From the NCBI GenBank assembly GCA_016181275.1, contig JACOZQ010000028.1:1-35370 (forward strand): a stretch of DNA of 35,370 nucleotides, given 5' to 3'. The stretch is from Candidatus Woesearchaeota archaeon (GTDB taxonomy: Archaea > Nanobdellota > Nanobdellia > SCGC-AAA011-G17 > ARS1403). The notes under the pieces were generated by a model, which ran no database searches, was not told where the DNA came from, and saw only the letters and a list, made by a program, of their open reading frames with translations. The stretch's first letter is position 1; every line of letters begins with the position of its first letter. Shown here in pieces: positions 31,697 to 35,370 of the stretch. Both the position numbers and the translations under genes were made by a program.

Positions 31697-32841
31697 ATAT
31701 CTTAATTACAATCTACAGGGGTTTGGGTTATGGTGGAGCCGAGGTTAGCACAAAACTACTTGCGGAAGGATTAACTAAATTAGGAAATAAAGTGATCATT
31801 GCCTCTTCAGATGAATATTATGGTATAGATACAAAAAAATTCAAAAAATTCGATAGAATTCCAGTTTTTAGATTTCAAGAAGCATACTTATCTAGATTTT
31901 TAAGTAAGATAATAAAAGAAGAAAAAATTGATTTAATTTATGCGCATGATAGATTGACAAGCATTCCTGCGATTCTTGCAGCTAAGAAAAATAAAATTAA
32001 AAGTATTGTGCATTTTAGAGACTATTGGTTTGCATGTCCTTATAGCAACTGTTTAGCTCCAGATAATTTTGAATATGATAAATGCGACTTGAGAATCATA
32101 TTAAAACATTTTAAAGCTAAAAGATGGTTAATTGACCTATATAAATTGATTTATCTAAAAAGAGCCAGAAAAATTTTAATAACGGCAGATTTAAAATTTG
32201 CATTAAGCGAAGCAGTTAAAAAAAGATTGGAAATAAACAATATAAAAGATTCTCGGATTATTACAAGTGCACGAAAATTTCATGATTTTGATGGTAATAA
32301 AGAAAATATAAAAAGAAAATATAATTTAAAGAAAAAAGTAATTACATTTATAGGGAGTCTGATTTATCCTAAAGGCATTATGAATATGATTAAAATAATG
32401 CCCGAGATTTTGAATGAGAATATTAGCTTTTTGATCGTCGGAGATGGTCCTTTGTTAGAAGAAATTAGAAATAAAAATATTCCTGGAATAGTTTTAACTG
32501 GAAGATTAAAAGCTGAAGAAATGCCTGATGTTTATGCAGCATCAGATTTAATTTTATTGCCAAGTGTATGGCAGGAACCATTTAGCGGTATTTTACATGA
32601 AGCAGCAGCGGCTAAAAAAGCCATTTTAGCTTCAAACACTGGCGGGAGTAGGGATGCAATGACAGAAGAGGAACTAATAGAAGCCAATAATTTGGGAGAA
32701 TGGAAGAAAAGAATTAAAGAATTAATTACCAATGATAGACTAAGAGAAAAATTGGCACTAGATTATGCTAAAAGATCCAGAAAAAATTATGATGTTGATA
32801 TTGTCGCTAAGAAAGTAAATGAGATTTTTGAGAATTTATAG
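31693..32841 (+). CDS. GT4-family glycosyltransferase
   Basis: 382 residues with a GT-B fold. The N-terminal acceptor domain starts ITIYRGLGYGGAEVSTKLLA (Gly-rich loop). The C-terminal domain has VITFIGSLIYPKGIMNMIKI, ISFLIVGDGPLLEEI, VLTGRLKAEEMPDVYAASDL and the E-x7-E donor motif QEPFSGILHEAAAA. It is a retaining cytoplasmic sugar transferase using a nucleotide sugar. SNCLAPDNFEYDKCDL near residue 115-130 carries a Cys pair, common in archaeal GT4 enzymes. Its last 35 bases overlap the convergent Gfo/Idh gene. Confidence 0.9.
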   Translation: MNILITIYRGLGYGGAEVSTKLLAEGLTKLGNKVIIASSDEYYGIDTKKFKKFDRIPVFRFQEAYLSRFLSKIIKEEKIDLIYAHDRLTSIPAILAAKKNKIKSIVHFRDYWFACPYSNCLAPDNFEYDKCDLRIILKHFKAKRWLIDLYKLIYLKRARKILITADLKFALSEAVKKRLEINNIKDSRIITSARKFHDFDGNKENIKRKYNLKKKVITFIGSLIYPKGIMNMIKIMPEILNENISFLIVGDGPLLEEIRNKNIPGIVLTGRLKAEEMPDVYAASDLILLPSVWQEPFSGILHEAAAAKKAILASNTGGSRDAMTEEELIEANNLGEWKKRIKELITNDRLREKLALDYAKRSRKNYDVDIVAKKVNEIFENL

Positions 32842-33697
32842 CATTTTCTATTTCTTTGATTAATTTAACACTATTCAAAGCCAGGAAGTTATTTTTTGAA
32901 TAACTGGCTTTTTCTTCTAAAATATTTAAGAACATTAAAGATAAAGCATCATTTTCAATCTCAAAATAATGAGGTTGATTATTAATTAAGATTTGTCTAT
33001 TTCTCCATTCAAATAATTTACCATCTGCGATAATTTTAAGAATTTTCTCTTTTTTATTATTAGTTCTATCATAAAAATATTCAATTAAGACATTATTGTA
33101 TTTGAATTTGAACTCCAAAATATCTGTTCTATTTTTCTTGAGAGGATCTTCTATATTAATAATTTCAAGATTTTTCAGATTATTTTTTCCCAATAGATCA
33201 ATAAGTAAATACATATCATGATAAGTTAATGCATTAAGAATAGAATCATCAAATGTCCCATATTTAGTCCAAGTAAATTGAATCTTATTTATTTTGTGAC
33301 CTATAACTAAATTTTTTAACTCGGAATATTCTTTTCTATAGAGAAAAACATCATCGACATAGATTTTAAGTTTTTTTTCTTTAGCCAAATTAAAAAGCTC
33401 TTGTACTTCCTTCAAATCTGAACAAGGAGGTTTTTCAACAAATACATTTTTTCCTCTTAATAAACAATTCTTTGCAATTGAATAATGCGAGTTTGTCGGC
33501 GTTGAAATTACTATGAAATCTACTTTGTCCAATATCTTTTCATAATTATCAGAAATTTCAACTCCATAATTCTCTTTCACTTTTAATAATCTGTCATTAA
33601 TACTTCTACCGCAAATATATTCAACTTGATTATACTTATTCAATTTCTTAAATAATATTGAACCAAATTTTCCTAATCCCACTATTGCTATTTTCAT
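32807..33697 (-). CDS. Gfo/Idh/MocA-family NAD(P)-dependent oxidoreductase
   Basis: 296 residues from the ATG at 33697, whose A-T-G-A overlaps the stop of the FAD gene; an upstream ATG at 33748 lies inside that gene and is rejected. KIAIVGLGKFGSILFKKL is the Rossmann start. FIVISTPTNSHYSIAKNCLL and GKNVFVEKPPCSDLKEVQ (the EKPP motif, with the catalytic Lys) are typical Gfo/Idh/MocA. It oxidises or reduces a sugar, often a nucleotide sugar, and is likely to act with the FAD protein on the same intermediate. Confidence 0.85.
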   Translation of the reverse strand: MKIAIVGLGKFGSILFKKLNKYNQVEYICGRSINDRLLKVKENYGVEISDNYEKILDKVDFIVISTPTNSHYSIAKNCLLRGKNVFVEKPPCSDLKEVQELFNLAKEKKLKIYVDDVFLYRKEYSELKNLVIGHKINKIQFTWTKYGTFDDSILNALTYHDMYLLIDLLGKNNLKNLEIINIEDPLKKNRTDILEFKFKYNNVLIEYFYDRTNNKKEKILKIIADGKLFEWRNRQILINNQPHYFEIENDALSLMFLNILEEKASYSKNNFLALNSVKLIKEIENAINSQKSHLLS

Positions 33698-34758
33698 TTT
33701 CTCATTCTTTTTGCTATTGCTACAACCTGATTGGTTGCATCTATGCATGTAGGAATTTTTCCAGAAAATAAAGTAACTATTTTGTCATTTATCTGCTCGA
33801 CAATTGTAGGACGGGCATCATCATGCTCTCTATGCGGAAGCACGGTTCTAATTGTATACATAGAGCCAATGTGTTCTGCCTTTTCTATTCCTGGAAAGAA
33901 TTCTGATGCATGCTCTAAGAATTTTTTAACATTTGTTAAAGATGGATTTTTAATTATTCCATTATTTAATAATCTTGCATATTCTCCATAGAGTTCAATT
34001 TTTTTCCCTACAGTTCTACTATGGATAGCATGGACTACATTGCCCATTACATGATAACCCGTTCTACCATAGGGATCTATACACATGAAAGGGCCATCCA
34101 TAACTATCACACTTTTCTTATGAAATTTCTCGGGTAATTTTAATACTAATTTTTCACAAAGTTCAAATTGATAATCCTTTTGAGCATCTAGATAATCACC
34201 TAAAAATGCATTATTATGAGCATAAGTAGCAACAATAATTAGATCATATTTATTCTTAAGGACTTCATACCTACCTTCTGTATTTAGTAAAACATTGACT
34301 TTATATTGCTTGAGCTTAAGCCAGCAAATTTCCTTTAATTTAGCAGAATCAAAAAGAAATTCTTTAATTTTAAAATTGGCAGCTATTTTTTCTTTATTAA
34401 CTATTTCAAGATCTTTTTCTTCGTATTCTAGACCACATTCTTTCCACACATTGGAGAATTGTTCCGGAGTTAAAAAGCTGCCTTCTTTGGCTATAGAATA
34501 GTAATGTTCAATTCCATCATCCAAAATAGCTTCTGGATAAACATTCCTAAATTCTTTTTCTCCATGAAGACAAGTAAGGATTGTTTCTTTGCTCCTGGGA
34601 TAATGATAACCCCTATGAAGTCTGTATTGGTTTATACCTGAAGCAGCTTTAAAAATGTCATTTTCTTTTTCATATAAATCTACCAAAAAGCCTTCCTTAG
34701 CTAAAAACCAAGCTGCTGTAATACCAAAGATTCCTCCACCCACAACTGCTATTTTCAT
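33694..34758 (-). CDS. FAD-dependent oxidoreductase (DAO-type)
   Basis: 354 residues. The dinucleotide-binding motif AVVGGGIFGITAAWFLAKEG with FLVDLYEKE (Glu for ribose), AASGINQYRLHRGYHYPRSK, a substrate-binding region (HVMGNVVHAIHSRTVG), and the C-terminal FAD motif NDKIVTLFSGKIPTCIDATN define a D-amino-acid-oxidase-like flavoprotein. This subgroup occurs in surface-polysaccharide clusters. It is coupled to the Gfo/Idh gene by ATGA and follows the GT4 gene by 25 bases. The substrate is unknown; an amino-sugar or glycan aldehyde is a guess. Confidence 0.8.
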   Translation of the reverse strand: MKIAVVGGGIFGITAAWFLAKEGFLVDLYEKENDIFKAASGINQYRLHRGYHYPRSKETILTCLHGEKEFRNVYPEAILDDGIEHYYSIAKEGSFLTPEQFSNVWKECGLEYEEKDLEIVNKEKIAANFKIKEFLFDSAKLKEICWLKLKQYKVNVLLNTEGRYEVLKNKYDLIIVATYAHNNAFLGDYLDAQKDYQFELCEKLVLKLPEKFHKKSVIVMDGPFMCIDPYGRTGYHVMGNVVHAIHSRTVGKKIELYGEYARLLNNGIIKNPSLTNVKKFLEHASEFFPGIEKAEHIGSMYTIRTVLPHREHDDARPTIVEQINDKIVTLFSGKIPTCIDATNQVVAIAKRMRK

Positions 34759-34783
34759 AATTTATCTGAGTTTGCATGCTCTT

Positions 34784-35370
34784 TTAAGTTTTTCTGAGAT
34801 ATAAAGTATACATAATCGCATCTATACAACCACGTGCCATTAGTTCATAAGTAAAATTATTTTCTATTATCTTCTTGGATTCCTTCCCCATCTTCTCTTT
34901 TAACCTTTTGTCAGATAAAATCTTTCTTAAAGAATTATATAATCCTTCAATATCCTTCTCTTTAACCATAAAGCCGTTAATTCCTTGTTTGATTAGATCA
35001 TGAGCCCCTCCTGTTGCATCTGTTGATATTACTGGTTTGCCAAGAGACATCGCTTCATTTAATACAACCCCCCAGCAATCAGCATCATAATCACGAAATG
35101 TTGATGGAAGAACGAAGACATCACAAATTGAATAATAGAACCCTTTTTCGTAAGGACTGATTATTTTATCTTCGAAATGAATGTTTTTTATGTTTAACTC
35201 CTGTATTAACTTTTTAATTTCTACTTTAAATGGACCGTCTCCACAAATTAATAAGAACACATCATTTCTTTCCTTCTCTAATTTAGCAAAGGCTTTTACT
35301 AAAATATCTAATCCTTTATAATGCATTATCCTACTTAGATATAATATAATTTGTTTATGTTTTATATCAA
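34784..35370 (-). CDS. GT4-family glycosyltransferase, 5' end beyond window
   Basis: The frame is open to the end of the window (upstream of the ATG at 35326 it reads HKQIILYLSRIMHYKGLD), so only the C-terminal GT-B domain is present, ~195 codons. It shows ILYLSRI...KGLDILVKAF, FLLICGDGPFKVEI, YYSICDVFVLPSTF and DCWGVVLNEAMSLGKPVI; the donor site is D-x7-E in place of the commoner E-x7-E. TGGAHDLIKQGINGFMVKE is also typical. It is the first visible gene of the minus-strand operon with the FAD and Gfo/Idh genes. Confidence 0.85.
   Translation of the reverse strand, partial: DIKHKQIILYLSRIMHYKGLDILVKAFAKLEKERNDVFLLICGDGPFKVEIKKLIQELNIKNIHFEDKIISPYEKGFYYSICDVFVLPSTFRDYDADCWGVVLNEAMSLGKPVISTDATGGAHDLIKQGINGFMVKEKDIEGLYNSLRKILSDKRLKEKMGKESKKIIENNFTYELMARGCIDAIMYTLYLRKT

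Noticed and set aside
33698-33748. N-terminal extension of the Gfo/Idh protein starting at 33748
   Set aside because: The added residues (HRCNQSGCSNSKKNEK) precede the Rossmann start and lie inside the FAD gene; the ATGA junction marks 33697 as the start.
1-35370. CRISPR array or insertion sequence
   Set aside because: No regularly spaced repeats, no transposase or integrase frame and no terminal inverted repeats were seen. The 71-bp repeat pair has only two copies.

Overview
This is an AT-rich, gene-dense window from an archaeon, most likely a DPANN lineage of the Woesearchaeota/Pacearchaeota type (lineage is inference). The archaeal signs are an STT3/AglB oligosaccharyltransferase, a membrane-tethered HerA/VirB4-like ATPase, a MinD/ParA-like ATPase beside coiled-coil proteins, and many TATA-like boxes centred 25-28 bp before an ATG, which is the layout of leaderless archaeal transcripts. 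No rRNA, tRNA, CRISPR array or insertion sequence was recognised.

Region A (1-10.3 kb) is a possible cell-surface machine. It holds a 5'-truncated gene (extracellular domain, one TM helix, HerA-like ATPase), a 531-residue coiled-coil protein, a MinD/ParA-like ATPase, a second coiled-coil protein, a small Ig-like/TM protein, and on the other strand a 1180-residue sequon-rich surface protein. The surface gene is preceded by a 43-residue ribbon-helix-helix regulator that overlaps it by ATGA and lies below operator-like repeats. Between the ATPase and the first coiled-coil gene sits a PIN-toxin/antitoxin cassette bounded by a 71-bp direct repeat, next to the debris of a winged-helix gene.

Region B (10.4-16.1 kb) is mixed. 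It has a small helical protein, a SpoIIM/DUF95 membrane protein, an AbiEi/AbiEii-type pair, an AI-2E-family permease, two tiny membrane proteins, and a zinc-protease-like (retropepsin fold) gene followed by a RimK-like ATP-grasp ligase with an extra C-terminal domain.

Region C (16.1-35.4 kb) is a protein-glycosylation and glycan-assembly island. It contains AglB, a GlcNAc-1-P-transferase-like MraY/GPT enzyme, a flippase, two GT2 enzymes, two GT4 enzymes (one cut by the window end), three GT-C or GT-C-like membrane proteins, an SDR epimerase, a polysaccharide deacetylase, a TIM-barrel sugar isomerase-like protein, Gfo/Idh/MocA and FAD oxidoreductases, and three methyltransferases. A coherent reading is that sugars are activated, modified and built on a lipid carrier, flipped, and transferred by AglB to surface proteins such as the sequon-rich one in region A. 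Strand switches and rare-type modification genes suggest that the island is modular and exchanged between strains (inference).
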